In this document: positions 24,466 through 31,789 of the stretch, one piece after another
How the letters are laid out: the number at the start of each line of letters is the position of its first letter
How positions within the stretch are numbered: position 1 is the stretch's first letter
NCBI GenBank assembly: GCA_033851265.1
Contig: JAWWOW010000016.1
Location: 124,001 to 188,000 of the forward strand
Source of the DNA: JAWWOW01 sp033851265
Lineage (GTDB): Bacteria > Actinomycetota > Actinomycetes > JAWWOW01
DNA: 64,000 bases
Direction of reading: 5' to 3'
Program-made: the position numbers and the translations under genes
The notes under the pieces: model-generated
The model's database searches: none
What the model saw: only the letters and a program-made list of their open reading frames with translations
Told to the model about the DNA's origin: nothing

Positions 24466-24601
24466 CTAGCACGTGATGGCGACGAAGACCGGGCCGTGCT
24501 CCCCCGTTGATCTGAAGGTGATCAAACTGGTCCAAGTCGTTCTCGGCGAAGGTGCGCAGCTCTTTGATCAATGCGCGACTGTCCTCGGCGCTGTACGCCA
24601 C
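24466..24601 (-). pseudogene. Small hypothetical gene with a C-run frameshift
   Basis: From GTG 24601 the minus strand reads VAYSAEDSRALIKELRTFAE, then NDLDQFDHLQIN. A plus-strand run of five C (24501-24505) then throws the frame. With four C the protein would finish NGEHGPVFVAITC and stop at 24466. The recovered 44-residue product has a helix followed by a hydrophobic strand and looks coding. The rest of 24290-24753 shows nothing else. Confidence 0.45.
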
Positions 24602-24753
24602 GGCCGCACCGTATCGAGATCGGGCAGGAACGGGGCCGCTTCGTCTGTCGCCTTGGCGTCGGACTTCGGTGCCGATAGAGCGGCACATGATGTCTGCCGC
24701 TCGTGTCAGGTGCATACCGCTGCGGTAGGTCGCGAGCGTGGCACTATCCCGGT

Positions 24754-25761
24754 ATGACCGGTTCATCTGCGGGCGGATCAACGAGTGGACCCGAGCCGGC
24801 TGCGTTCATTTCTCATAGCAGCCACGACAAGAGACTCTTCGTTCGTCCATTGGTCGAGTGCATCGCAGACCAAGGCGTGGACGTTTGGTACGACGAATAC
24901 TCAATGCGGCCAGGCGACTCGCTCTCCGCGTCAATAGATCGCGGTCTGGCGACAGCGCACCAGGGCGTCGTAGTCATCAGCCCCGCGTTCATTGAAACCG
25001 CAAAGCAAAGCGGGTGGACGCATTATGAGCTGCGTGGCATCGTGTCGAACTCTATTGGCGGAAGCCACCGGCGGATCGTCCCGGTATGGCTCGATGTCAC
25101 CGCGGACGACGTTAGAGAGTGGTCGCCGCCGTTAGCCGATCTGCTCGCAATCGACGCCAGTACTAAGCCAATTGAGGCAGTCGCCTTGGAGATCGTCCAG
25201 GTCATCGCGCCATCCAAGGCTGGTGGGTTACAGCGTCAAAGGTTTATGCAGATGATGCGTCAGAAGGGGCGGTCGGCGCAGGCGCGCCTCCACGACCTGA
25301 ACGCTGCCCCAATTGTGGAACGACGAACACCCGGCAGCGTACCGCTGCGTGCACTCTTGGTTACTCAAATTTTGGCTGACTGCGGCGCTGAGCATGCGAG
25401 CGACTTTGTCGGCTTCTTGGAAGACCTCGCGCGTGACTTGCACCACGAAACGGAACTTCGGTTGTGGGAGGCGATCGCAGGTAGTTACTCACTAGCTTGT
25501 AGCACGTACGACTTGGATTCTGCTCAGCGCCTTGCTCTCTATAAGACCCTCGTTCTCGCTTCGTTTGGACAAGCCGACGAGGAGGCAGTGGAGGTGCTCA
25601 CTCCCGATGTGGCAGGTCCGGTGCTCGAACATTTTCAGACGTTGATGAGCATGGTGCGCGGCGAAGCTGTCATAGGGGAAGGTGGGCTCCGCGGCCTCTT
25701 GATGCCGGTAGAGCCGAGCGATGATGAAGCTGCCAGCCCGGCGGCAGGAGACATCTCCTGA
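24754..25761 (+). CDS. TIR-domain protein
   Basis: ATG 24754 gives 335 residues. The TIR domain is at ~15-150: AAFISHSSHDK, the BB-loop region VWYDEYSMRPGDSL, VVVISPAFIETA, and the helix SGWTHYELRGI whose Glu matches the catalytic position of NAD-cleaving TIR domains. The C-terminal ~180 residues are helical and unassigned (RFMQMMRQKGRSAQARLHDL, ALYKTLVLASFGQADEEAVE). Bacterial TIR proteins commonly deplete NAD or make a signal in anti-phage defence. Preceding genes encode DUF4062 and 4-TM proteins. No intact SIR2, Thoeris ThsA or STING partner is adjacent. Confidence 0.85.
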   Translation: MTGSSAGGSTSGPEPAAFISHSSHDKRLFVRPLVECIADQGVDVWYDEYSMRPGDSLSASIDRGLATAHQGVVVISPAFIETAKQSGWTHYELRGIVSNSIGGSHRRIVPVWLDVTADDVREWSPPLADLLAIDASTKPIEAVALEIVQVIAPSKAGGLQRQRFMQMMRQKGRSAQARLHDLNAAPIVERRTPGSVPLRALLVTQILADCGAEHASDFVGFLEDLARDLHHETELRLWEAIAGSYSLACSTYDLDSAQRLALYKTLVLASFGQADEEAVEVLTPDVAGPVLEHFQTLMSMVRGEAVIGEGGLRGLLMPVEPSDDEAASPAAGDIS

Positions 25762-26071
25762 CAATTACCTGCGTCAGCTTTCCAGGAGCCGGCGTCGCGG
25801 AGTCTTTCAACTAACGCGTAGCGCCGGAGTGTCCGCAGGCAGGCCGGGAAGCGTGATCAAGAGCTTGACCTACTCGCTGGCACCTGCCCCGCCGTCGACC
25901 TTGAGTCGATTGCCCGCTCTACCGTCAAAACGAACAGAACCGTCACTATCGAGTGCGCCGGAAAGCCGTGATCACGCGATCGCTATTGAGTCATGCTCCT
26001 CGTCCTCAGCGGAAGCGGGGCGCGACGTCAACGCGGCGCTGTTGGCCTTGTCGACTGACACACTGCGCTCG

Positions 26072-26893
26072 ATGACACCGGACCGCAGGGAGATGATCGC
26101 TGGCATTTTCGACCGCGCCGCGCCGATGTACGACGACGTTGGTGTCGACTACTTCCGGCCCATCGCGCAGATGCTCGTCGACGCTGTCGACCTGCGGCCC
26201 GGGGACCGCGTGCTCGACCTGGGCTGCGGCCGAGGCGCCGTCCTGTTCCTCGCCGCCCCGGCCGTCACGCCCGGCGGGCACGTCACGGGGATCGACCTCG
26301 CGCCAGCCATGGTCGAGGCGACCGCGCACGACCTCGCGAGCAGCGGCGTGTCGAACGCAGACGTGCGACTCGGCGACGCTCAGCAGCCGATGACCGACGA
26401 GTCGTCGTACGACGTCGTGCTGGCGTCGTTGTCGCTGTTCTTCCTCCCACGACCGTTGGATGCCCTCGTGGCCTATCGGCAGGCACTGACACCCGGGGGT
26501 CGGCTCGGCTTCACGACGTTCGCCGGCGACGACGACCGGTGGTCCTGGCTGGACGAGATGCGTCGCACGTACTCGCAACAAGGGCCTGCGCCGCAACTGG
26601 GGCACGAGACGTTTCGCGACGACGTGACGATCGCTCACCTCCTGACCGAGGCCGGGTTCAGCGACGTCAGCTCCAGCACACATGTGCTGCCCGTGACATT
26701 CACCGACGCCGAGCAGTGGTGGCAGTGGACGTGGTCCCAGGGCATGCGCACATTCTGGGAACAGCTCGATGAGTCAGCGTTGGCCGGCGCTCGGGCGTTC
26801 GCCATGAACCAACTCGCGACGATGCGCAACGCCGAGGGCGTCATCGAGCTGCGGCAACCGATCCGGGTCACAACCGCGGCCGCCACCGGCTAG
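26072..26893 (+). CDS. SAM-dependent methyltransferase
   Basis: ATG 26072 gives 273 residues; the open frame continues upstream to 25721 but that part looks non-coding. The class I fold is clear: motif I VLDLGCGRGAVLF, GIDLAPAM for the second strand, DVRLGDAQQP, and the motif IV/post-motif region YDVVLASLSLFFLPRPLDAL and TPGGRLGFTTF. The family methylates small molecules, for example UbiE/phenolic type. The C-terminal part is Trp-rich (EQWWQWTWSQGM). It stands alone, downstream of the TIR gene. The 310-base gap 25762-26071 has no supported gene. Confidence 0.85.
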   Translation: MTPDRREMIAGIFDRAAPMYDDVGVDYFRPIAQMLVDAVDLRPGDRVLDLGCGRGAVLFLAAPAVTPGGHVTGIDLAPAMVEATAHDLASSGVSNADVRLGDAQQPMTDESSYDVVLASLSLFFLPRPLDALVAYRQALTPGGRLGFTTFAGDDDRWSWLDEMRRTYSQQGPAPQLGHETFRDDVTIAHLLTEAGFSDVSSSTHVLPVTFTDAEQWWQWTWSQGMRTFWEQLDESALAGARAFAMNQLATMRNAEGVIELRQPIRVTTAAATG

Positions 26894-27010
26894 GGCAGTC
26901 AGTGCGGAGCCGACGCAACGGCTCGCGCTACGCAAGAGGGTCGTGGCGACGCAAAGGGGTGGTGCGGGCCGCGTTTGAGAGCGCTCTCACCCTTTGTCGA
27001 ATGACCGTCA

Positions 27011-27026
27011 TGACAGCAAGCCGCCA
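27011..27026. promoter_or_regulatory. Palindromic operator, degenerate copy (family A/enoyl reductase operon)
   Basis: TGACA-GCAAGC-CGCCA keeps the exact 5-6-5 spacing, and the flanks CA and C are as in the KAS III site (13 of 19 bases match overall). It ends 106 bases before ATG 27133, comparable with 115 for the KAS III gene. Confidence 0.45.
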
Positions 27027-27132
27027 CTGCGGGCAGTCCGCTAGCGGGTTTCGTGTGACGTCCGACGTGATTTCCTCAAGCTTCCGTCTGCCGTGGCTGG
27101 CCGGCACACCAGGAAAGGACTCTTGCGCGATC

Positions 27133-27417
27133 ATGTCCGTCGTTGAGACGCAGTCGCTTTTCACCCCAGACGACGGACTGCTCGAGGCCCTGCCCGTGCT
27201 CAGACAACTCGTCCGGGCTGACTACCTGCTGACGCGTGCTGACTATGTCGGAGACGTCGGGCCCGATCGGCGGCGCGACCTAGAGGACAACTTCATGCAC
27301 GCTCGACGCACCGTCACAGCACGGCTGATCGCAAGCGGCTGGTCTGCGCCGGGGTCAGTGCTCCACCCACGCCGCCGCTCGCGCAGAGTGAACTGGGCGC
27401 GGTCCACGGATGAGTGA
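27133..27417 (+). CDS. Family A small protein, copy 3
   Basis: ATG 27133 gives 94 residues, preceded by AGGAAAGGA. It reads GLLEALPVLRQLVRADYLL, a variable spacer with VGPDRRRDLEDNF, then ARRTVTARLIASGWSAPG. A basic tail follows that the other copies lack (HPRRRSRRVNWARSTDE). It is the first gene of a three-gene run; its stop overlaps the start of copy 4 by 8 bases. Confidence 0.72.
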   Translation: MSVVETQSLFTPDDGLLEALPVLRQLVRADYLLTRADYVGDVGPDRRRDLEDNFMHARRTVTARLIASGWSAPGSVLHPRRRSRRVNWARSTDE

Positions 27418-27646
27418 CCTCGGCATCTGGGCTCAGCCCTTCCCTACTGCTGAGAACAGACTCATCGCGTTGATGCCCGCGTTGCGAGCCCTCGTCGAAG
27501 CTGACCGAGAGGTAGCGCAAGCTGCGTGGCTGCGAAAGGTCGAGCCGAAGATGCGCGGCGGAGTCGAAGCGCGGCGCGACCTTGCTGCCTTGGAAGTGGC
27601 AGCGCAGCTGGTCGCGTCCGGCTGGTCTCCACCCTTACACCCGTGA
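27410..27646 (+). CDS. Family A small protein, copy 4
   Basis: The 78-residue protein has all family features: LIALMPALRALVEADREVAQ, RRDLAALEVAAQLVA, then SGWSPP close to the C-terminus. The stop overlaps the GTG start of the enoyl reductase (GTGA), so translation of the two is probably coupled. Tandem copies 3 and 4 with the reductase make this the tightest link between family A and fatty-acyl chemistry. Confidence 0.75.
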   Translation: MSDLGIWAQPFPTAENRLIALMPALRALVEADREVAQAAWLRKVEPKMRGGVEARRDLAALEVAAQLVASGWSPPLHP

Positions 27647-28428
27647 CGGATCCGTTTTCCGATCCGAGGCTGCTCCCTGGCAAACGCCTACTCGTGACCG
27701 GGGTTGCCACCGACTCCTCCATCGCGTTTGCCGTGGCGCGGATCGCGCAGGAACAGGGCGCGACCGTTGTGTTGTCGTCGTTCGGCCGGATCATGAGCAT
27801 CACGCAGCGCAGCGCGAAACGGCTGCCGCAGCCGGCTCCGGTGATCGAGTTCGACGTCAGCGACGACGCACATCTCGCCTCGCTGTCCGAACGGCTCAGT
27901 GAGCACATCGACGGGCTCGACGGCATTCTCCACGCGATCGGCTACGCGCCGCAGAGCGCGCTGGGCGGTAACTTCCTCAACACCGCGTGGGAGGACGTCA
28001 GCACCGCGTTGCACGTTTCAACATTCTCGCTCGCATCGTTGACAGTTGCGGCCCGGCCACTGCTCAGCCATGGGGCGAGCGTCGTCGGTCTCGACTTCGA
28101 CGCGACCGTCGCATGGCCGTGCTACGACTGGATGGGTGTTGCGAAGGCCGGACTCGAGTCCTGCGCGCGCTACCTCGCCCGGGACCTCGGGCCAGACGGT
28201 ATTCGGGTCAACCTCGTCGCCGCGGGTCCGCTTCGGACGATGGCTGCCACGTCGATCCCGGGGTTCGAGGCGTTCGAGGAGGTGTGGGACCAGCGAGCTC
28301 CGCTGGGGTGGAACGTCAACGACACCGAGCCCGCCGCGCAGGCCTGCGTCGCATTGCTTTCTGATTGGTTCCCAGCGACCACGGGCGAGATCGTGCACGT
28401 AGACGGTGGAGTGCACGCGGTGGGCTGA
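27643..28428 (+). CDS. fabI: Enoyl-ACP reductase, InhA/FabI type
   Basis: GTG 27643 gives 261 residues, close to FabI (262) and InhA (269). The match to InhA is extensive: LLVTGVATDSSIAFAVARIA, VVLSSFGR, LDGILHAIGYAPQ, VVGLDFD, the catalytic Tyr161 and Lys168 in CYDWMGVAKAGLES, LVAAGPLRTMA, WDQRAPLGWN and LLSDWFPATTGEIVHVDGG. It reduces enoyl-ACP with NADH in type II fatty-acid synthesis. The residue equivalent to InhA Ser94 is Ala98, a change associated with reduced isoniazid-NAD binding. It follows two family A genes with a 4-base overlap. Confidence 0.93.
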   Translation: MTDPFSDPRLLPGKRLLVTGVATDSSIAFAVARIAQEQGATVVLSSFGRIMSITQRSAKRLPQPAPVIEFDVSDDAHLASLSERLSEHIDGLDGILHAIGYAPQSALGGNFLNTAWEDVSTALHVSTFSLASLTVAARPLLSHGASVVGLDFDATVAWPCYDWMGVAKAGLESCARYLARDLGPDGIRVNLVAAGPLRTMAATSIPGFEAFEEVWDQRAPLGWNVNDTEPAAQACVALLSDWFPATTGEIVHVDGGVHAVG

Positions 28429-28467
28429 TGCCAAACCGCCGGGCTCGCATCTCGTCGTACGCAGGCC

Positions 28468-28887
28468 CTACTGCCGCTGTGAGTGGGGTCCGGCAGAACC
28501 GCTGCCGGGGTCGGATACCTGCCGTCGTTCGAGCGCGTCTGCGATGGAATCGAAAAGCATCCGCACTGACGCACCCTTGGGGATGTAGATGTCCAGCTCG
28601 GATTCCAAGTGCGCACTGAGTTCTCCGGTGCTGTCCCCGGAATAGCCAGCGATGAAGGCATGTGGGACGAGCGCGCGCAGTTGTGGCAAAGCCTGGGAGC
28701 CGCGTAGCTCGTCCATGTACTGGTCGAGGATGATCACATCTGGTTGAAACCGCGCAGCCGTCTCAATCGCTTCGCGTCCGTTGGCGGCCTCACCGATGAT
28801 CGTGAACCGGGTATCGCAATCGACAATGAAGTTCATGAGGTCTCGGAGGATGTCGCTGTCGTCTACGAGCAGAACGCTTACCGTCAT
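28468..28887 (-). CDS. Single-domain response regulator, copy 2
   Basis: ATG 28887 gives 139 residues; ATG 28899 is an alternative. It is a full receiver with LLVDDSD, Asp in VIILDQYMDE, AGYSGDS and Lys in YIPKGAS, nearly identical to the protein encoded at 18374-18775 apart from a longer Ser/Gly/Gln tail. It lies convergent with the enoyl reductase gene, so one receiver copy sits near the KAS III gene and one near the reductase gene. Confidence 0.88.
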   Translation of the reverse strand: MTVSVLLVDDSDILRDLMNFIVDCDTRFTIIGEAANGREAIETAARFQPDVIILDQYMDELRGSQALPQLRALVPHAFIAGYSGDSTGELSAHLESELDIYIPKGASVRMLFDSIADALERRQVSDPGSGSAGPHSQRQ

Positions 28888-28971
28888 CACCACTCCCATC
28901 CAACAGTCCCGCACCAAGCATCTCGACGACGATGGCCGGTCGATCCCCCGGCGGCTGTCGTGCCGATGCCA

Positions 28972-28987
28972 TGACGGGCATACGTCA
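28972..28987. promoter_or_regulatory. Palindromic operator, copy 4 (receiver copy 2)
   Basis: TGACG-GGCATA-CGTCA lies 85 bases upstream of the receiver start at 28887 and is identical to the copy at 18852. Confidence 0.65.
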
Positions 28988-29065
28988 GAGCTAAGGCGCG
29001 AGTCACGTGTCAGCGGTGCACGACACTGAGCAGGCACCCGCGCTCACCGCCGGTGCCTGGTTGAG

Positions 29066-29114
29066 CCAGGGTGAGGAGCTGTTTCTGAGCTCCTTGAACA
29101 GAGCCTCACCCTGG
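29066..29114. promoter_or_regulatory. Conserved long hairpin, copy 2
   Basis: CCAGGGTGAGG (29066-29076) pairs with CCTCACCCTGG (29104-29114), then CTGTT (29079-29083) with AACAG (29097-29101). It lies 14 bases past the stop of the gene at 29128 and could act as its terminator. Confidence 0.6.
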
Positions 29115-29127
29115 TCAGGCGCCGCGC

Positions 29128-29610
29128 TCAGTGGGCCGCGCCTTGGCAAGCTGTAAGAGTCGGCGCCGGAGGACCGCCGTAGCCTCGCCGGGTCAGGTCA
29201 GGTTCCGTTGGAAGTTCTCTCACGCCTGCGAAGGACACCCAGCCCGAGCCGTCGGCGACGTGGAACCAGACGTCGCTGTTGTACGGAGGAGAGTTGTACG
29301 GATAAGCGATGTCGCCGTGGACCCATCCGTTGACGGCGATCAGCTGATTCGCCGCGTAACCGCCGACCTGACGCGCCAATGGGTCGGGTCCCACCAGACG
29401 TCTGGTGCCGTAGGGCTCCCAGCGATTCTGGGCATAGACCCGGAACGCCTTGCAGCCGCCCGTGAAGCCGACGACCTTGGTCGTTGTCGTGAGATCCCTG
29501 TTCTCCGGCCAGACGTACCTCCACCACCACGGCGCGCTCGACGCGGTGATGACGGCGATGACCAGGCCGATGGCCCAGACCGACGCGTTGTCCTTGAGCC
29601 ACCGGTGCAC
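29128..29610 (-). CDS. Membrane-anchored protein with SH3-like outer domain
   Basis: GTG 29610 gives 160 residues. There is one N-terminal membrane helix (VWAIGLVIAVITASSAPWWW, residues ~11-30). The extracellular domain (~115 residues) has an aromatic-rich beta pattern, VWFHVADGSGWVSFAGVREL, similar in style to the C-terminal domain of the CHAP protein encoded at 1278-2474. Two Cys (GGCKAF and TACQGAA) could form a disulphide. It may bind cell-wall polymers. Confidence 0.68.
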   Translation of the reverse strand: MHRWLKDNASVWAIGLVIAVITASSAPWWWRYVWPENRDLTTTTKVVGFTGGCKAFRVYAQNRWEPYGTRRLVGPDPLARQVGGYAANQLIAVNGWVHGDIAYPYNSPPYNSDVWFHVADGSGWVSFAGVRELPTEPDLTRRGYGGPPAPTLTACQGAAH

Positions 29611-29629
29611 GGGTTAATTGTGTGGTCCG

Positions 29630-29644
29630 TGACGCGGTTCGTCA
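29630..29644. promoter_or_regulatory. Palindrome related to the cluster operator, five-base spacer
   Basis: TGACG-CGGTT-CGTCA, inside GTGACGCGGTTCGTCAC, lies 19 bases upstream of the gene starting at 29610. The spacing is one base shorter than in the other sites, so a shared binder is doubtful. Confidence 0.3.
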
Positions 29645-29687
29645 CTCGGCGGTTGATAACGCTCGAGAGCCCTGTGCTGGTCCCGCG

Positions 29688-29888
29688 CTACGGACCAGGT
29701 ACGCAGATGACCGGGGTCGTGGCGATGGGATGGTCGCGGAAACTCACCGTGATCTTCTCAATGCAGTACAGCGCAGCCTCGTCGGTCGAGGGGCCCTGCG
29801 ACGCTAGCGATAGAGCCAGCGGGATGCCCGCTGCCGCGCTTGTCAGGATTGCCATGGACGCCGTGACAACGGCGAGTCGCTGGTTCAT
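29688..29888 (-). CDS. Small secreted peptide
   Basis: ATG 29888 gives 66 residues. The signal peptide (LAVVTASMAILTSAAAGIPLA) precedes ~40 mature residues with two Cys (LYCIEKI and VICVPGP). No domain recognised. It ends 77 bases before the GTG start at 29610, in the same direction. Confidence 0.5.
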   Translation of the reverse strand: MNQRLAVVTASMAILTSAAAGIPLALSLASQGPSTDEAALYCIEKITVSFRDHPIATTPVICVPGP

Positions 29889-29928
29889 GCCCGCTCTACG
29901 CGGGCATGGGCTCAGTCCTTCGGAGGAA

Positions 29929-30906
29929 TTACCTCGGGCATCCGATCATGTCAGCACTGACAACGATGCCGTCCTGCAGGCATTGCGTGACCGTCTCCAT
30001 GGCGGACTCATCGCCGTGATCACGGGAGGCGCCGCCCGAGTCCACCTTCATCGGCCCCCGCTGCACCGCATGCGGAACTAGCAGGGTTCCGTGATCCGGC
30101 GGATCTGTCCCGGGGGCTGAAGCTCGCGGTCCGCGAGCCCGTTCCCGAATGGGGGCCTGTGGTGACTGGCTCGTCCCATTGCCTGCGTATGGCCCGGGTG
30201 TCCGTTCCGGCTGGAGGTACGCGGGCGCCACTACAGCGGGAAGCGTTCCCGGCTGCAGGACTGTTGTTGGTGCAGGTATCACCAGCCAGGCGAGAGCGAC
30301 GGCGCAGGTAGCGGTGGCGGCCGGCGCGGCGCGCGCACCATCACGCAGGTACCGGAGCGTGCCGAGAACCGCGACCGGGATCCAGGCGAGCGCGTCACGC
30401 AAGGTGGCACGCGCTCGCGACAGCAGCGACTCAACCGCCTTGTAGGACAAGCCAAGCCTGTCGGCGATCCGGTCCACGCTCAGCCCCGCAGTACGCAGCA
30501 TGAGTGCCTCGCGCTGACGTGCTGGCAGTCTGCTGAACCGTTGCACGACGCGCGCGGCCGTGTCAGCGTCGACGACGCGTTGCTCAGGTGAATCCTCGAC
30601 CTGGGCCGAGGGCACGGTTGCGGATAGGTGCTTCGCGGCGCGGAGCCGTTTGCGTGCCATGTCAGTGCACAGATTGATTGTCACGGTTGTCAGCCATGCA
30701 CCGATCCGTTCATCGTCGAGGTACTCCGCTTGCATCGCACGGAGCTGCGCCTCGCTGACAGCATCCTCGGCGTCTTGTTCACATGCGGTGCGGCGGCGCG
30801 CGATCCGCAGCAGCGCGTCGCGCTCGGCCCAGATGCGACGGTGACGGCTTGTGCGCTGTTCGCACAGGTGGCAGCCGGGTGCGTCGCACGTGCATTCGGC
30901 ATTCAT
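29929..30906 (-). CDS. ECF sigma factor with Cys-rich N-terminus and membrane-anchored C-terminal extension
   Basis: The 325-residue protein begins MNAECTCDAPGCHLCEQ, a four-Cys cluster that could bind zinc or sense redox. The ECF core follows: region 2 near 30-90 (DAVSEAQLRAMQAEYL, WLTTVTINLCTDMARKR) and region 4 near 125-175 (LPARQREALMLRTAGLSV, LGLSYKAVESLLSRARATL). A helix near 195-220 (TATCAVALAWLVIPA) then spans the membrane, and ~105 Pro-rich residues with one Cys lie outside. This is a sigma factor with its own membrane domain, so a separate anti-sigma may be unnecessary. Confidence 0.82.
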   Translation of the reverse strand: MNAECTCDAPGCHLCEQRTSRHRRIWAERDALLRIARRRTACEQDAEDAVSEAQLRAMQAEYLDDERIGAWLTTVTINLCTDMARKRLRAAKHLSATVPSAQVEDSPEQRVVDADTAARVVQRFSRLPARQREALMLRTAGLSVDRIADRLGLSYKAVESLLSRARATLRDALAWIPVAVLGTLRYLRDGARAAPAATATCAVALAWLVIPAPTTVLQPGTLPAVVAPAYLQPERTPGPYAGNGTSQSPQAPIRERARGPRASAPGTDPPDHGTLLVPHAVQRGPMKVDSGGASRDHGDESAMETVTQCLQDGIVVSADMIGCPR

Positions 30907-31002
30907 CCGGCCTCACCGAGGGTCGTCTTCGACGCACGTAACCGCCCTCCTGCCGATTCTGCAACTGTTGCCCGACAACTCTGACTGCACGTGATGTAAC
31001 GG

Positions 31003-31767
31003 TCACTCGTCGTCTTCGTTCCGTTGCACGGAACCGTGCTCAAGGCCCGGTTTCCGAGTGACCGCGGGATGTTCCATGAGGTCCCTGCTGAAACGGAGGG
31101 TGGCATGCCGGCGTAGCGCTCGGCGATGGCGAATCAGCCGAGTCCGTCGTTGAAGCGCTAGCAGTTGGCGCCGCAATCGCGCTACGACGCGGCTGTATCC
31201 GTCGAGTTTGAGAGTGAAGTAAGCGCGCCGGATGTCATCGGGCCCGTAACGTGGCGACTCCCGATAGTGCCGCACACCCGTCCAGCCGTCCGAGCCCAGG
31301 AGCCCGAAGACCAAGTAACTCTTCTCCTGCAGGGCGAACAGCTGCTCCAGCGTTCGCGCCTCGTTGTCCGCAATCTCGTCGTAGCCGTAGTCGCGGAGCC
31401 GGCGCTGCATTTGCGGTGTCATCGCCTCCAGCCGAATGGCCGCCAGCCGTGTTCCGCCTGGAGGGAGACTCGCAACGTCTTCAACGGAAAGAGGAAACCG
31501 GATTCGCGTCCACGTTTGCGGCCGACCCGGATCAAGGCCCTTCGCCAGCACACTTCCGTACAGCCGCAGGTCGTTGATGGAGCGAAGCCAGCCGACGTTC
31601 TGGACCTTGATCCGGTAGATGAACCCGGCGGCTGAGTTTGGGCTCTGGATCTTGCTGATGCCCTGCGACCAGTCCACACGAGGCGAGACGAACGCTTGTG
31701 TGATCACCCATGCGACGACGGACGTGAGCAGCCCCAGTCCGGCACCGATGATCAGGTCGACGTTCAT
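31003..31767 (-). CDS. Membrane-anchored hypothetical protein
   Basis: ATG 31767 gives 254 residues. One N-terminal helix (LIIGAGLGLLTSVVAWVI, residues 5-22) anchors a soluble beta-rich domain (FIYRIKVQNVGWLRSINDLRL) and a basic C-terminal helix region rich in Arg (RLRRQLLALQRRTRLIRHRR). The KVQNVG motif is common in membrane-attached beta-sandwich proteins of unknown role. It lies upstream of the ECF gene on the same strand, 96 bases away. Confidence 0.68.
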   Translation of the reverse strand: MNVDLIIGAGLGLLTSVVAWVITQAFVSPRVDWSQGISKIQSPNSAAGFIYRIKVQNVGWLRSINDLRLYGSVLAKGLDPGRPQTWTRIRFPLSVEDVASLPPGGTRLAAIRLEAMTPQMQRRLRDYGYDEIADNEARTLEQLFALQEKSYLVFGLLGSDGWTGVRHYRESPRYGPDDIRRAYFTLKLDGYSRVVARLRRQLLALQRRTRLIRHRRALRRHATLRFSRDLMEHPAVTRKPGLEHGSVQRNEDDE

Positions 31768-31789
31768 CCGCGCCTACCCGCCGGCCCGA

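Larger units (their letters stand above)
28500..29150. repeat. Duplicated ~650 bp block, copy 2
   Basis: Partner of 18382-19035, in the same orientation. Left edge near CGCTGCCGGGG and right edge near CAGTGGGCC-GCCTTGG by eye. The spacer between palindrome and hairpin has diverged most. Confidence 0.8.

Noticed and set aside
24452..24781. 109-codon minus-strand open frame as a full gene
   Set aside because: Only its middle part looks coding and it needs a frameshift to reach a sensible end; reported as a short broken gene at 24466-24601 instead.
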